DNA of 64,000 bases from Pseudonocardia humida (GCF_023898865.1 NZ_JAGSOV010000082.1:1-64000), one strand, 5' to 3'; shown: positions 51,677 to 60,545, counted from the stretch's first letter. Notes: generated by a model from the letters alone, not told the origin. Numbers and translations are program-made.

Positions 51677-52282
51677 TCAGGCCCGCGGGACGACGCCGAA
51701 GAGGGCGTGGTCGACGAGGGTCGCGGCGTAGGAGGCGTCGAACTCGTTGTCGGGGACGAGCAGCCGCTTGTAGCAAGCGCCCCACAGCAGGTCGATGAAC
51801 ACGTCGAGATCGACGTCGGCGCGCAGCTGCCCCTGCTCCTGCGCCGTGCGCAGCCGCACCCTGGCGAGCTCGCGGCGGGGCTTGGTGTAGTGCTGCGACC
51901 AGGCCGCGGCCAGCACCGGGTCGGTCTGGGCGGCGCCGATGAGCTCGGCGACGGGGCGCCCGGCGCCACCCTGCACGAGCAGCCCGACGAACGCCGATAC
52001 CTGCGCCGTGAGGTCGGCGCGCAGGTCGCCGGTGTCCGGGAAGTCCAGGACCTGCTCGCTGCGCGCGAAGTACGCCTCGGCGGCCAGCGCTCCCGGTGAG
52101 GGCCACCACTTGTACAGCGTCATCTTGCTGGAGCCCGCCTCGGCGGCGACCCGCTCGAAGGTCACCGCCCCGAGCCCGTCGCTCATCAGGATCCGGCCGG
52201 CGGCGCTGAGCACGCCCGCCCGCACCTCGGCGGCCGGGCGCCGGCCCCGTCCGCGGCGCACCACGGGTGCCTCCGCCATCAC
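51677..52282 (-). CDS. TetR-family regulator
   Basis: A 201-residue repressor with TFERVAAEAGSSKMTLYKWWPSPGAL near residues 40-65 (recognition helix ending KMTLYKWW) and a TetR_C-type helical domain. GTG and ATG starts one codon apart are both possible. Two ATGGAC-type palindromes lie in the 85-bp gap to the divergent sugar dehydrogenase gene, so it should regulate both. Confidence 0.88.
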   Translation of the reverse strand: MMAEAPVVRRGRGRRPAAEVRAGVLSAAGRILMSDGLGAVTFERVAAEAGSSKMTLYKWWPSPGALAAEAYFARSEQVLDFPDTGDLRADLTAQVSAFVGLLVQGGAGRPVAELIGAAQTDPVLAAAWSQHYTKPRRELARVRLRTAQEQGQLRADVDLDVFIDLLWGACYKRLLVPDNEFDASYAATLVDHALFGVVPRA

Positions 52283-52294
52283 CGCCTCCTCGAA

Positions 52295-52347
52295 ATGGAC
52301 AGAGCGTCCATAAGCTTGCTAGCCTCACAAATGGCCGAACAGTCCAT
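52295..52347. promoter_or_regulatory. Two TetR operator copies
   Basis: ATGGAC-AGAGC-GTCCAT (52295-52311) and ATGGCC-GAACA-GTCCAT (52331-52347) are 17-bp inverted repeats, the second with one mismatch. Their centres are 36 bp apart in the divergent spacer between the TetR gene and the sugar dehydrogenase gene. Confidence 0.75.
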
Positions 52348-52367
52348 ATCTGCGCTGGAGGACCATC

Positions 52368-53513
52368 ATGCCACGCCACCCACACCGGGCTTCGGCGCTG
52401 GGCGCCATCGTCGTCGCGGTCCTGGCCCTGACGGCCTGCGCACCGGCCGGACCTGCGGCCGTCGCGCCGGCCGCGGCCTCCGGCGGATCCGCCGCGGGGC
52501 CGGTCGCGACGCTCGGCGAACCCACCGAGCTCGTCACCGGCCTCGAGGCTCCCTGGGGGCTGACGTTCCTGCCGGACCGGTCCGCGCTGGTGTCCGAGCG
52601 CCTCAGCGGTCAGATCAAGCACGTGCCCGCGGCCGGCGGCGAGGCCCGGCCGGTCGGCGTCGTGCCCGGCGTCGTGCCCAGCAGCGAGGGCGGGCTGCTC
52701 GGCATCGTCGCCTCACCCGGCTTCGCCACCGACCGCACCGTCTACGCGTCGGTCTCCGGCGCCACCGAGAACTCGATCGTCGCGCTGCGCATCGCCGAGG
52801 ACCTCGGCTCGCTCACGCAGCAGCGGGTCCTGCTGAGCGGCATCCAGACCGCCGACCGGCACCACGGCGGGCGCATCGCGCTCGGGCCCGACGGCAACCT
52901 CTGGATCGGCACCGGCGACGCCTTCGAGCCGGCGAACGCCGCGGACGGCGCCAGCCTCAACGGCAAGGTCCTGCGCATCCTCCCGGACGGCACGGTGCCC
53001 GACGACAACCCGGGCGACAGCCCGATCTACTCGTCCGGGCACCGCAACGTCCAGGGCATCGCCTTCGGGCCGGACGGCACCGCGTACGCGTCCGAGCTGG
53101 GCCACCGCACCTGGGACGAGGTCAACGCGCTGCGCGCCGGGCAGGACTACGGCTGGCCGGAGACCGAGGGCGTCGAAGGCGACACGGGGGTGGCCCCGAT
53201 CCTCACCGTGCATCCCGACGACGCCTCGCCGTCCGGGGTCGCCCACGCCGGCGGCTCGCTCTGGATCGGCGCCCTCGGCGGGCAGCGCCTGTGGCAGCTC
53301 CCCGTCGAGGCCGGCGCGGCCGTGGGCGAGGCGGTCGAGCACTACGCGGGCGAGTACGGCCGCATCCGCACGGTGGAGGTCGCACCCGACGGCGCGCTCT
53401 GGCTGATGACCTCCAACACCGACCGCGCCACCTGGGGCGGCACCGACGCGCGCCCGGGCGACGACCGGATCCTGCGGGTCGAGGTCCGGCCCGCAGCACC
53501 GGCCGACCGGTGA
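52368..53513 (+). CDS. PQQ-dependent sugar dehydrogenase-like lipoprotein (GSDH)
   Basis: A 381-residue secreted beta-propeller. The signal peptide ends in a lipobox (LTAC, Cys near residue 24). Family motifs: EAPWGLTFLPDR near 60, EGGLLGIVASPGF near 106, HHGGRIALGPDGNLWIGTGD near 165 and SSGHRNVQGIAFGPDG near 222. It resembles soluble aldose dehydrogenases that use PQQ; the cell may not make PQQ, so the cofactor is uncertain. Divergent from the TetR gene with two operators between. Confidence 0.85.
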   Translation: MPRHPHRASALGAIVVAVLALTACAPAGPAAVAPAAASGGSAAGPVATLGEPTELVTGLEAPWGLTFLPDRSALVSERLSGQIKHVPAAGGEARPVGVVPGVVPSSEGGLLGIVASPGFATDRTVYASVSGATENSIVALRIAEDLGSLTQQRVLLSGIQTADRHHGGRIALGPDGNLWIGTGDAFEPANAADGASLNGKVLRILPDGTVPDDNPGDSPIYSSGHRNVQGIAFGPDGTAYASELGHRTWDEVNALRAGQDYGWPETEGVEGDTGVAPILTVHPDDASPSGVAHAGGSLWIGALGGQRLWQLPVEAGAAVGEAVEHYAGEYGRIRTVEVAPDGALWLMTSNTDRATWGGTDARPGDDRILRVEVRPAAPADR

Positions 53514-53543
53514 GGACGGGCACCGCGGCCGGCGCCGTGGTGC

Positions 53544-54818
53544 TCACCCACGGCCGGTGAGCAGGGCCGTCAGGGTCGCGGCGACGTCGCGCTCGTCGCG
53601 GTCGACGAGGTGGCCGTCGCGGACGACGACGCGCCCGCCCACGACGACGTGGCGCGGGCGGCGGCCGGGGGCGGCCCAGAGCAGGCCGGCCAGCGGGTCG
53701 CCCACCCCGGCGTCGGCGACGCCGGTGACGTCCCAGCAGGCGAGGTCGCCCGCCGAGCCCGGCTCCAGCGAACCCAGCTCCGGGCGGCCCAGCCCGGCCG
53801 CTCCCCCGGCGGTCGCCCAGCCCAGCACCTCCCGGGCCGGGACCGGGCGCCCGACCAGCGGGGCCACCTGCATCGCGAGGCGGGCGTCGGCGAGCAGGTG
53901 GCCGGCGTCGTTGCTGCCCCCGCCGCTGGTGCCCAGCCCCACGGCCACCCCGGCGTCGGCCAGCGCGGCCATCGGCGCGACGCCCCAGCCCATCGGCAGG
54001 TCGCAGCCCGGCGCGTGGGTGGCGCTCACCCCCGCCGCGGCCACCCGGTCGCGCTCGGCGTCGGTGATCGCGCACAGGTGGGCGAGGGTGACGTCGGGGG
54101 CCAACCAGCCCCACTCGTCGAGCAGCTCCAGCGGTCGCCGCCCGTAGCGCCGCGCGGCGACCTCGACGTCGACCTGCTCGTTGGCCTGGGTGCGCCGGCG
54201 CAGGCCGTGCCGCGCGGCCACCTCGCCCAGCAGCGCGAACGTCTCCGGGGCGTCGCTGTGCACGCCGGCCGGCCCGACCGCCACCTGCACCATCGGGTCG
54301 CCGGCCAGCGCGGTGGCGACGGCGTCGGCCGAGGCCGCGGCGGACTGGGGATCGTCGCGGGCACTGCCGCGCACGAACACCAGCCGCGCCCCCAGCCCAC
54401 CCGCCGCCGCGGCCACGGCACGGACGATCCCGACCCCGTCGCCGGTCGACTCCGGCCAGGTCAGGTGGTGGTCGGCGACGGTGGTGACCCCGCACAGCAG
54501 CGCCTCGGCCAGCCCCGCCTCCGCCGCGGCGTTGGCGAGCTCGTCGTCCACGCCGACCGCCGCGTAGGCCGCGGCCATCCGCGGCAGCCACTCGCGCATC
54601 GGCACCCCGCGGGTGCCCGGCAGCGTCCGGAAGGCCGTCTGCAGCAGGTGGTGGTGGGCGTTGACCAGGCCGGGGGTGACCACGCACCCGGAGGCGTCGA
54701 GCACCCCACCGGCCACCGGACCGTCGACGACGAGCCCGTCGGCCCCCACCGCGACCTCGGCGCCGGGCCGCTCCGCCGTCCCGGTCCACACCAGCTCGGC
54801 CCCGCGCACCGTCAGCAC
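53544..54818 (-). CDS. Amidohydrolase related to 8-oxoguanine deaminase, metal ligands altered
   Basis: A 424-residue amidohydrolase. VNAHHHLLQTAFRTLPG near residue 52 keeps the first HxH pair, and LAHLCAITDAE near 236 keeps the beta-6 His. The segment that normally reads HTHLAE is RTQANE near 202 here, and the usual GVDGSASND is GTSGGGSND near 288. Thus the beta-5 His and the catalytic beta-8 Asp are replaced by Gln and Ser. It may be a binding protein, use a different metal set, or be inactive. Confidence 0.75.
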   Translation of the reverse strand: MLTVRGAELVWTGTAERPGAEVAVGADGLVVDGPVAGGVLDASGCVVTPGLVNAHHHLLQTAFRTLPGTRGVPMREWLPRMAAAYAAVGVDDELANAAAEAGLAEALLCGVTTVADHHLTWPESTGDGVGIVRAVAAAAGGLGARLVFVRGSARDDPQSAAASADAVATALAGDPMVQVAVGPAGVHSDAPETFALLGEVAARHGLRRRTQANEQVDVEVAARRYGRRPLELLDEWGWLAPDVTLAHLCAITDAERDRVAAAGVSATHAPGCDLPMGWGVAPMAALADAGVAVGLGTSGGGSNDAGHLLADARLAMQVAPLVGRPVPAREVLGWATAGGAAGLGRPELGSLEPGSAGDLACWDVTGVADAGVGDPLAGLLWAAPGRRPRHVVVGGRVVVRDGHLVDRDERDVAATLTALLTGRG

Positions 54819-54849
54819 CGGCGAGTTCTAGCACGCGCCCCGGGAGGGC

Positions 54850-55713
54850 TCAGCCGATGAACCCGGTGACGGTGCGCACGAACCGGGCGGGGTCGTCGAG
54901 CCACGGGAAGTGCCCGGCGCCCGGCTGCACGACGAGCTCGGCGCGCGGGAGCAGGGCCGCGACCTCGGCGGCGACGGCGGGCGGCAGCGCCACGTCGTAC
55001 TCGCCGGCCAGCAGCAGGACCGGCGCGTCGAGGGCGCGCAGGGCGTCGCGGGTGGCGGCGGGGTCGGGCGCGCCGGGCGCGTAGTACGCCGCGGCCGCCT
55101 CGGCGTTCTTCTGGGCGTCGCCCGCGGCGGCGTGGGCGCGCGCCGCGGCGTCCCACCGCCCGTAGGTGAACGGGGCGATGGCGGCCCAGTCGCCCTGCTC
55201 CGCTCCGCCGCGCTGGATCCGGCGCAGCGCCGCCGCCGCCGCGGGGTACCAGGGCTCGTCCCGGCGCAGCCCGGCCACGTCGCGGCGCGCGGCGTCGGGC
55301 ACCGCCACGCCGACGGCCAGCGGGCTCGGCGCGACCAGCACCAGCCGCTCGACCCGCCGCGGGTGACGCGCCGCGTAGCCCAGCGCCAGGCTCGCCCCGG
55401 CGGAGTGGGCCAGCAGGTCGAGCCCCTCCAGGCCCAGGTGCGCGCGCAGCGCGTCCACGTCGTCGACCTGACGGTCGTAGCGGTAGGAGGCGGCGTCCGC
55501 CGGGCGCGCCGAGGCACCGGTGCCGCGCAGGTCGAGCAGGACGAGCTCGCGGTGAGCCGGTAGCCCGCCCAGCTCGCCGAGGTAGACCGCGGCCTGCATG
55601 GGTCCACCGGGCACGCAGACGAGCGGGCGGCCGGCGCCGATGCGGCCGCAGGCCAAGGCGGTGCCGTCCGCGGCGGTGAAGGTCGTCACCGGCCGGAGGT
55701 TAACGCTCCGCAT
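54850..55713 (-). CDS. Alpha/beta hydrolase (proline iminopeptidase-like)
   Basis: A hydrolase of up to 287 residues. Oxyanion region CVPGGPMQAAVYLGEL near residue 33, LLDLRGTGASARP near 58, nucleophile Ser in LLAHSAGASLALGYAARHP near 101, Asp in LAGEYDVALPP near 237 and His in GAGHFPWLDDPARF near 263. Substrate unknown. The frame opens at ATG 55713; GTG at 55689 (VTTFTAADGTAL) is an alternative start. It is divergent from the catalase gene. Confidence 0.8.
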   Translation of the reverse strand: MRSVNLRPVTTFTAADGTALACGRIGAGRPLVCVPGGPMQAAVYLGELGGLPAHRELVLLDLRGTGASARPADAASYRYDRQVDDVDALRAHLGLEGLDLLAHSAGASLALGYAARHPRRVERLVLVAPSPLAVGVAVPDAARRDVAGLRRDEPWYPAAAAALRRIQRGGAEQGDWAAIAPFTYGRWDAAARAHAAAGDAQKNAEAAAAYYAPGAPDPAATRDALRALDAPVLLLAGEYDVALPPAVAAEVAALLPRAELVVQPGAGHFPWLDDPARFVRTVTGFIG

Positions 55714-55836
55714 TCGCCACCATCGCCATTCCGCCGTTCGTCGTAATCATTGATCGGGGTCCGCGCGCGCGTTTGTGGCCGGGACACCGGGGCACGTCCC
55801 GTGCGTCAACGCCCCCAACCGACGACGAGGAGCACC

Positions 55837-56718
55837 GTGTTCTTCCACCGCCAGGAACTCCAGTTCAAGTCCACACCGGACAAGCCCGACGCCGTCTACG
55901 CCCGCAAGCTCCAGGAGGTGCTCGGGGGCCAGTACGGCGAGATCAGCGTCGCGATGCAGTACATGTTCCAGGGCTGGAACATGCACACCCCCGGCAAGTA
56001 CCGCGACCTCGTCTTCGGCATCGCCTCTGAGGAGATCGGCCACGTCGAGATGCTGGCCACGATGATCGCCCAGCTGCTGGAGAAGTCGCCGCTGGGCATC
56101 ACCGAGGACGCCGTGCAGGACGACCCGACGGTCGCCGCGATCGTCGGCGGCACCGACGTCCAGCACGCCATCGTCGCCGGCGCGGGCGCCCGCCCGGTGG
56201 ACAGCAACGGCAACCCGTGGCAGGGCAGCTACATCACCGCCAGCGGCAACCTGCTGGCCGACTTCACCGCCAACGCCAACGCCGAGATGCAGGGCCGCGT
56301 CCAGGTGGCCCGGCTCTACCACATGACCGACGACCACGGCGTGCGCGACCTGCTGTCGTTCCTGCTCGCCCGCGACACCATGCACCAGAACATGTGGCTG
56401 GCCGCGGCCGCGGAACTGCAGGAGGAGGGCGCCGAGAAGCTGCCGACGCCCAGCAACTTCCCGCAGAACAAGGAGTTCACCGAGGTCAGCTACCAGTACC
56501 TCAACTTCAGCGACGGCGCGCACGCCGGCGACGGCCGCTGGGCCAAGGGACCGAGCCCGGACGGCAAGGGCGAGTTCACCTACCACGACGGCCCGACCAC
56601 GTCGGCGCCGATGCCCCCGCCCACGCACCCGGACAGCCGCCTCTACGGCACCACCGAGCTGCCCAACACCGTGGAGAAGGTGGCCGGGCTGGCCCAGGAC
56701 AAGCTCAACCGCGAGTAG
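55837..56718 (+). CDS. Manganese catalase
   Basis: A 293-residue non-heme dimanganese catalase that breaks H2O2 into water and oxygen. Mn ligands sit in EISVAMQYMFQGWN near 35, SEEIGHVEMLATMI near 64, NANAEMQGRVQVARLYHMTDD near 147 (two halves) and RDTMHQNMW near 178. Starts at GTG after GACGAGGAGCACC; length matches the family. It is the first gene of a stress-related stretch and is followed by a strong terminator. Confidence 0.95.
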   Translation: MFFHRQELQFKSTPDKPDAVYARKLQEVLGGQYGEISVAMQYMFQGWNMHTPGKYRDLVFGIASEEIGHVEMLATMIAQLLEKSPLGITEDAVQDDPTVAAIVGGTDVQHAIVAGAGARPVDSNGNPWQGSYITASGNLLADFTANANAEMQGRVQVARLYHMTDDHGVRDLLSFLLARDTMHQNMWLAAAAELQEEGAEKLPTPSNFPQNKEFTEVSYQYLNFSDGAHAGDGRWAKGPSPDGKGEFTYHDGPTTSAPMPPPTHPDSRLYGTTELPNTVEKVAGLAQDKLNRE

Positions 56719-56732
56719 TCCGCACGGATGAT

Positions 56733-56781
56733 CGGCCGGGGCTCGGCCCGCCCGCTGGACGGGTGGGCCGGGCCCCGGCCG
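56733..56781 (+). terminator. Rho-independent-type terminator after the catalase gene
   Basis: A 22-bp stem (56733-56754 with 56760-56781) with a 5-nt loop starts 14 bp after the catalase stop. Two positions pair only as G-U in RNA; all others are Watson-Crick. Confidence 0.85.
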
Positions 56782-56837
56782 TTCGACCGAACGCGTGGTG
56801 GCGGCATGACAGCGCGTGCACCGGGTAATCCCGCGCC

Positions 56838-57278
56838 ATGAGCTCACCGCACCCCGTCGAGAGCCCACCCGAGGAGCTCTCGACCTCCGACCTCGTCCGC
56901 CGACTCACCGAGCAGACCCGCACCCTCGTGACCGACGAGGTCGCGTTGGCCAAGGCGGAGATGACCGCCAAGGCCAAGACGATGGGCGTGGGCGCCGGGC
57001 TCGCCGGCGCCGGCACGGTACTCGCCCTCGGCGGCGGCCTCACGCTGATCGCCGCGGCCGTGGCCGCGCTCGCCCTGGTGCTGCCGGTCTGGGCCGCCGC
57101 GCTGATCGTCGGCGTGGTGCTGGTCGCCGTGGGCGGCGTGCTGGCGCTGGTGGCCAAGAACCGCTTCCAGGCCGCCACCCCGCCGGTGCCCGAGCAGGCG
57201 ATCGCCAGCACCAAGCGCGACGTCGAGACCGTCAAGGCCGCCGCGCACGGCGGCCCGAACAACGGGGTGACCGCATGA
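56838..57278 (+). CDS. Holin-like (phage_holin_3_6/DUF1469) membrane protein
   Basis: A 146-residue protein: an amphipathic helix (DLVRRLTEQTRTLVTDEVALAKAEM, in two halves, residues 18-44), two membrane helices near 50-108, and a charged tail. The layout is that of the actinobacterial holin-like DUF1469 family, which is usually chromosomal and not part of a prophage. Its stop overlaps the start of the DUF3618 gene (ATGA), a common pairing, suggesting an envelope-stabilising role. Confidence 0.8.
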   Translation: MSSPHPVESPPEELSTSDLVRRLTEQTRTLVTDEVALAKAEMTAKAKTMGVGAGLAGAGTVLALGGGLTLIAAAVAALALVLPVWAAALIVGVVLVAVGGVLALVAKNRFQAATPPVPEQAIASTKRDVETVKAAAHGGPNNGVTA

Positions 57279-57796
57279 CCGACACGAACTCCGCGGCCAC
57301 CCCGGAGGCCGCCGAGCTGCGGGCCCGGATCGCCGAGGAGCGCGCCGAGCTGGGCGACACCGCCGCCGAGCTCGCCGCCCGGCTGGACGTGCCGGCCAGG
57401 GCCAAGGCCAGCCGGGAGCAGGCCGTCGAGCAGGCCAAGGCCACCGTCGAGCAGGCCAAGGCGAAGGTCGCCGGTGTCATCGGCGACGCCAAGGTCAAGG
57501 CGGCGCCCGTCGTCGAGCAGGTCCGCACGAAGACCGCACCCGCGGTGGCGCAGGTCCGCACGCGGACCGCACCCGCCGTGGCGCAGGTCCGCACCAAGGC
57601 CGCCCCCGCCGTCGAGCAGGCCAAGCTCAAGGCCGGTCCGGCCGTCGAGCAGGCCAGGGCGAAGGCCGGCACCGCGCTGGAGGAGGTGCGCGCCGCCGCC
57701 CAGGACGAGGAGCGCCGCTCCAAGCTGCTGGCCGCGGCGATCGGTGGCGTCGTGCTCGGCTTCCTGGTCATGCGCAGGCGGCGCCGCAACCGCTGA
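57275..57796 (+). CDS. DUF3618 protein with Ala/Val repeats
   Basis: A 173-residue protein. The N-terminus (LRARIAEERAELGDTAAELAARL near 13-34) is the DUF3618 helix. A long Ala-rich amphipathic region follows, including repeats of TAPAVAQVRT (about residues 88-110). A single membrane helix (LLAAAIGGVVLGFLVM near 152-167) and a polybasic end close it. It may form a membrane-anchored helical rod. Coupled to the holin-like gene. Confidence 0.8.
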   Translation: MTDTNSAATPEAAELRARIAEERAELGDTAAELAARLDVPARAKASREQAVEQAKATVEQAKAKVAGVIGDAKVKAAPVVEQVRTKTAPAVAQVRTRTAPAVAQVRTKAAPAVEQAKLKAGPAVEQARAKAGTALEEVRAAAQDEERRSKLLAAAIGGVVLGFLVMRRRRRNR

Positions 57797-57804
57797 TCCG
57801 ACCG

Positions 57805-57834
57805 GGTCGACCGGGCGGTGCGGCCCGGTCGACC
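57805..57834 (+). terminator. Hairpin terminator after the DUF3618 gene
   Basis: GGTCGACCGGGC and GCCCGGTCGACC pair as a perfect 12-bp stem around a 6-nt loop, 8 bp after the stop. Confidence 0.75.
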
Positions 57835-57871
57835 GACGGTTGGCGCGATCCCGCCCGGGTACCGGCAGGAC

Positions 57872-58825
57872 ATGGCGAGCATCGGCTACTTCCTGTCCTG
57901 CGAGCAGTACGGCCCCAAGGAGCTGGTCGCCCAGGCCCGCGCGGCGGAGCGCGCGGGCTTCGAGCGGCTGTGGATCTCCGACCACTTCCACCCGTGGAAC
58001 GACGAGCAGGGGCAGAGCCCGTTCGTCTGGTCGGTGATCGGCGCGCTGTCCGAGGCCGTCTCGATCCCCGTCACCACCGCGGTCACCTGCCCCACCATGC
58101 GCATCCACCCGGCCGTCATCGCCCAGGCCGCCGCGACGGCGGCCGTGCAGCTCGACGGCCGGTTCGTGCTGGGCGTCGGGTCCGGCGAGGCGCTCAACGA
58201 GCACATCCTCGCCGACCCCTGGCCCTCGGTCGGGCAGCGCCTGGCCATGCTGGAGGAGGCCGTGGAGGTCATCCGGCTCCTGCACCGCGGCGAGGTTGTC
58301 AGCCACCACGGCGAGTTCTACGAGGTGCAGGAGGCCCGGATCTACACCCGGCCGGAGCAGCCGGTGCCGATCTACGTCTCCGGCTTCGGGCCGCAGGCCA
58401 CCGAGCTGGCCGGGCGCATCGGCGACGGCTACTGCACCGTCAGCCCGGACGCCGAGCTGGTCCGCACGTTCCGCGACTCCGGCGGCGGCTCCAAGCCGGT
58501 CCAGGCCGGCATGAAGGTCAGCTGGGACCCCGACCGCGAGCGCGCCATCGACGCCGCCCACCGGCTGTGGGCCAACGACCTGCTGCCCGGCCAGCTCGCC
58601 CAGACCCTGCCCCGGCCGCAGGACTTCGCCGACGCCATGACGCTGGTCCCCCGCGACGCCGTCACCGAGGCGATCGTCTGCGGCGACGACCCGAAGGCCC
58701 ACGTCGAGCAGGTCCGCGCCTACCTGGAGGCGGGCGTCGACGAGGTGTACGTCCAGCAGGTCGGCCCCGACCACGAGGGCTTCTTCCGCGGCTGGGCCGA
58801 GCAGGTGCTGCCCGAGCTGCGCTGA
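57872..58825 (+). CDS. LLM-class F420-dependent oxidoreductase (TIGR03557-like)
   Basis: A 317-residue luciferase-like barrel protein, paralogue of the gene at 1037-1999. Matching landmarks are ISDHFHPWNDEQGQSPF near residue 37, TTAVTCPTMRIHPAVIAQ near 70 and LGVGSGEALNEHIL near 104. It likely uses reduced or oxidised F420. It starts at ATG after CCGGCAGGAC and ends in its own terminator. Confidence 0.88.
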   Translation: MASIGYFLSCEQYGPKELVAQARAAERAGFERLWISDHFHPWNDEQGQSPFVWSVIGALSEAVSIPVTTAVTCPTMRIHPAVIAQAAATAAVQLDGRFVLGVGSGEALNEHILADPWPSVGQRLAMLEEAVEVIRLLHRGEVVSHHGEFYEVQEARIYTRPEQPVPIYVSGFGPQATELAGRIGDGYCTVSPDAELVRTFRDSGGGSKPVQAGMKVSWDPDRERAIDAAHRLWANDLLPGQLAQTLPRPQDFADAMTLVPRDAVTEAIVCGDDPKAHVEQVRAYLEAGVDEVYVQQVGPDHEGFFRGWAEQVLPELR

Positions 58826-58849
58826 GCTGTTCCGCCCGTCACGTCGGCG

Positions 58850-58881
58850 CGCCCCGCGGATGACCGTGCATCCGCGGGGCG
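58850..58881 (+). terminator. Hairpin terminator between oxidoreductase and Dps genes
   Basis: CGCCCCGCGGATG and CATCCGCGGGGCG form a perfect 13-bp stem with a 6-nt loop (ACCGTG), 24 bp after the oxidoreductase stop. Confidence 0.8.
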
Positions 58882-58925
58882 TTGATCAGGGGGAAGAGAC
58901 GAGACGACGGAAAGAGGAGAGCACC

Positions 58926-59438
58926 GTGGCACAGCCCATCACCAGCCCGCTCGGCGACCAGGAGCGCGACATCACCGCGGCCGCCCTGCAGGCGACCCTG
59001 GTCGACCTCGTCGACCTCTCGCTGGTGGCCAAGCAGGCGCACTGGAACCTCGTCGGACGCCAGTTCCACGACATCCACCTGCACCTCGACGAGCTGGTCG
59101 AGACCGCCCGCACGTACTCCGACAAGGTCGCCGAGCGGCTGGCCGCGATCGGCGTCTCCCCGGACGGGCGCGCCCGCACCGTGTCCGCGGCCTCGGGGGT
59201 GCCGGAGTTCGCCGGCGGCTGGGTGAGCGACCGCGACGCCGTCCGGCAGGTCTTCGAGTCCGTCGACGTGGTGGCGCGCCGCGTGCGCCCGCGCATCGAG
59301 GACACCGAGAAGGCCGACCTGGTCAGCCAGGACCTGCTCATCGCGCTGACCGCCGACCTGGAGGAGGCCCGCTGGATGTGGCAGGCGCAGAACGCCGGTT
59401 ACCAGCAGGCCGACCCGGCCGACCCGAAGTCGGCCTGA
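58926..59438 (+). CDS. dps: Dps-family ferritin-like DNA-protection protein
   Basis: A 170-residue four-helix protein. The ferroxidase site helix AKQAHWNLVGRQFHDIHLHLDEL (residues about 36-58, in two halves) holds the conserved His/Asp/Glu ligands. Dps stores iron using H2O2 and coats DNA under oxidative stress. It begins at GTG after GGAAAGAGGAG. The nearby manganese catalase has a compatible role. Confidence 0.92.
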   Translation: MAQPITSPLGDQERDITAAALQATLVDLVDLSLVAKQAHWNLVGRQFHDIHLHLDELVETARTYSDKVAERLAAIGVSPDGRARTVSAASGVPEFAGGWVSDRDAVRQVFESVDVVARRVRPRIEDTEKADLVSQDLLIALTADLEEARWMWQAQNAGYQQADPADPKSA

Positions 59439-59477
59439 GCCGGTAGTTACCGCCCCCGAAACGGGGTATACGCCCGG

Positions 59478-60281
59478 GTGCCCGAGCGTTCCCGCACCCG
59501 TGCCCTGATCACCAACGACGACGGGATCGGCTCCCCCGGACTGGTGGCGCTGGCCGCCGCCGCCCGGGAGGCCGGTCTCGACGTCGTCGTCGCCGCGCCC
59601 GACCGCGAGTACTCCGGCGCGGCCGCGTCCATCACCGCCGTCCAGGAGGACGGGCGCACCCTCGTCGAGCGGGTGACGCTCGACGAGCTGCCCGACGTCG
59701 AGGCCTACGCCGTGCGCGCCGCGCCGGCCCACATCGTGGTGCTGGCCCTGCACGGCTGGCTCGACCCCGTTCCCGACCTGGTGCTCTCGGGCATCAACCG
59801 GGGCGCCAACGTCGGGCGCGCGGTGCTGCACTCGGGCACCGTCGGGGCCGCGCTCACCGCGGGCCTGCTCGAGCACCGCGGACTGGCCGTGTCGTTGAAC
59901 GTGCCGCTGAACCCCTCGCGCGACCCGCACTGGGACACCGCGGCCGCCCACGTGCCCGGGGTGCTCGGCCTGCTCATGGACAGCCCGGAGAGCACCACCC
60001 TCTCGCTGAACGTGCCCGATCTGCCCGCCGACGAGGTGCTCGGGCTGCGCGAGGCGTCGCTGGCCCAGCGCGGCATCGTGCAGAGCCTCGTCGACGAGAT
60101 CGGCGACGCCGGGGTCAAGCTCCGCGAGGTGGAGACCGGCGACGACGAGGACGACGCCGACTGCGACCGCGCCCTGCTGGCCCGCGGCCACGCCACGCTG
60201 ACCGCCCTGCAGAGCCTGCGCGAGGACCGCGCGCTGGGGCTGGCCGAGCGGCTCCGGTCGGCCACCCCCGTCGCGCGCTGA
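59478..60281 (+). CDS. surE: 5'/3'-nucleotidase SurE
   Basis: A 267-residue metal-dependent nucleotidase. TNDDGIGSPG near residue 12 carries the metal Asp pair, APDREYSGAAASIT near 39 and LSGINRGANVGRAVLHSGTVGAAL near 104-127 complete the SurE signature. It dephosphorylates nucleoside monophosphates and polyphosphate. TATACG lies 6 bp before the GTG and there is no ribosome site, so the mRNA is probably leaderless. Confidence 0.92.
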   Translation: MPERSRTRALITNDDGIGSPGLVALAAAAREAGLDVVVAAPDREYSGAAASITAVQEDGRTLVERVTLDELPDVEAYAVRAAPAHIVVLALHGWLDPVPDLVLSGINRGANVGRAVLHSGTVGAALTAGLLEHRGLAVSLNVPLNPSRDPHWDTAAAHVPGVLGLLMDSPESTTLSLNVPDLPADEVLGLREASLAQRGIVQSLVDEIGDAGVKLREVETGDDEDDADCDRALLARGHATLTALQSLREDRALGLAERLRSATPVAR

Positions 60282-60341
60282 GCCACCGGATCGGTGCGGC
60301 GTTCCGCGCGTGGCGGCCCATCCCACGGGTACGCGGCGCCC

Positions 60342-60545
60342 ATGGCATTCCAGGTGACCGAAGTGCAGAAGGCCCTCAAGGGCGCGGACTACCCGATGGA
60401 CGGCGACGAGCTCGCCGCGCTGGCGAAGGACAACGGCGCACCCGACGACCTCGTGGGGGCCCTGCGCGGGCTGCCCGAGGTGGAGGGCCCGAACGGTGTC
60501 ATGAAGCACCTGTCCGGGCAGCTGGGGGGATCGACCGGCGACTGA
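60342..60545 (+). CDS. DUF2795 small protein
   Basis: A 67-residue protein of the actinobacterial DUF2795 family: FQVTEVQKALKGADYPMDGDELAALAKDNGAPDDLVGALRGL over residues 3-44, read in parts, is typical. The function is unknown; the fold is a small helical domain. The ATG follows GTACGCGGCGCC without a strong ribosome site. Confidence 0.85.
   Translation: MAFQVTEVQKALKGADYPMDGDELAALAKDNGAPDDLVGALRGLPEVEGPNGVMKHLSGQLGGSTGD

Noticed and set aside
56838..57278. Prophage holin
   Set aside because: The holin-like family is chromosomal in actinobacteria and pairs with DUF3618; no other phage genes are present.
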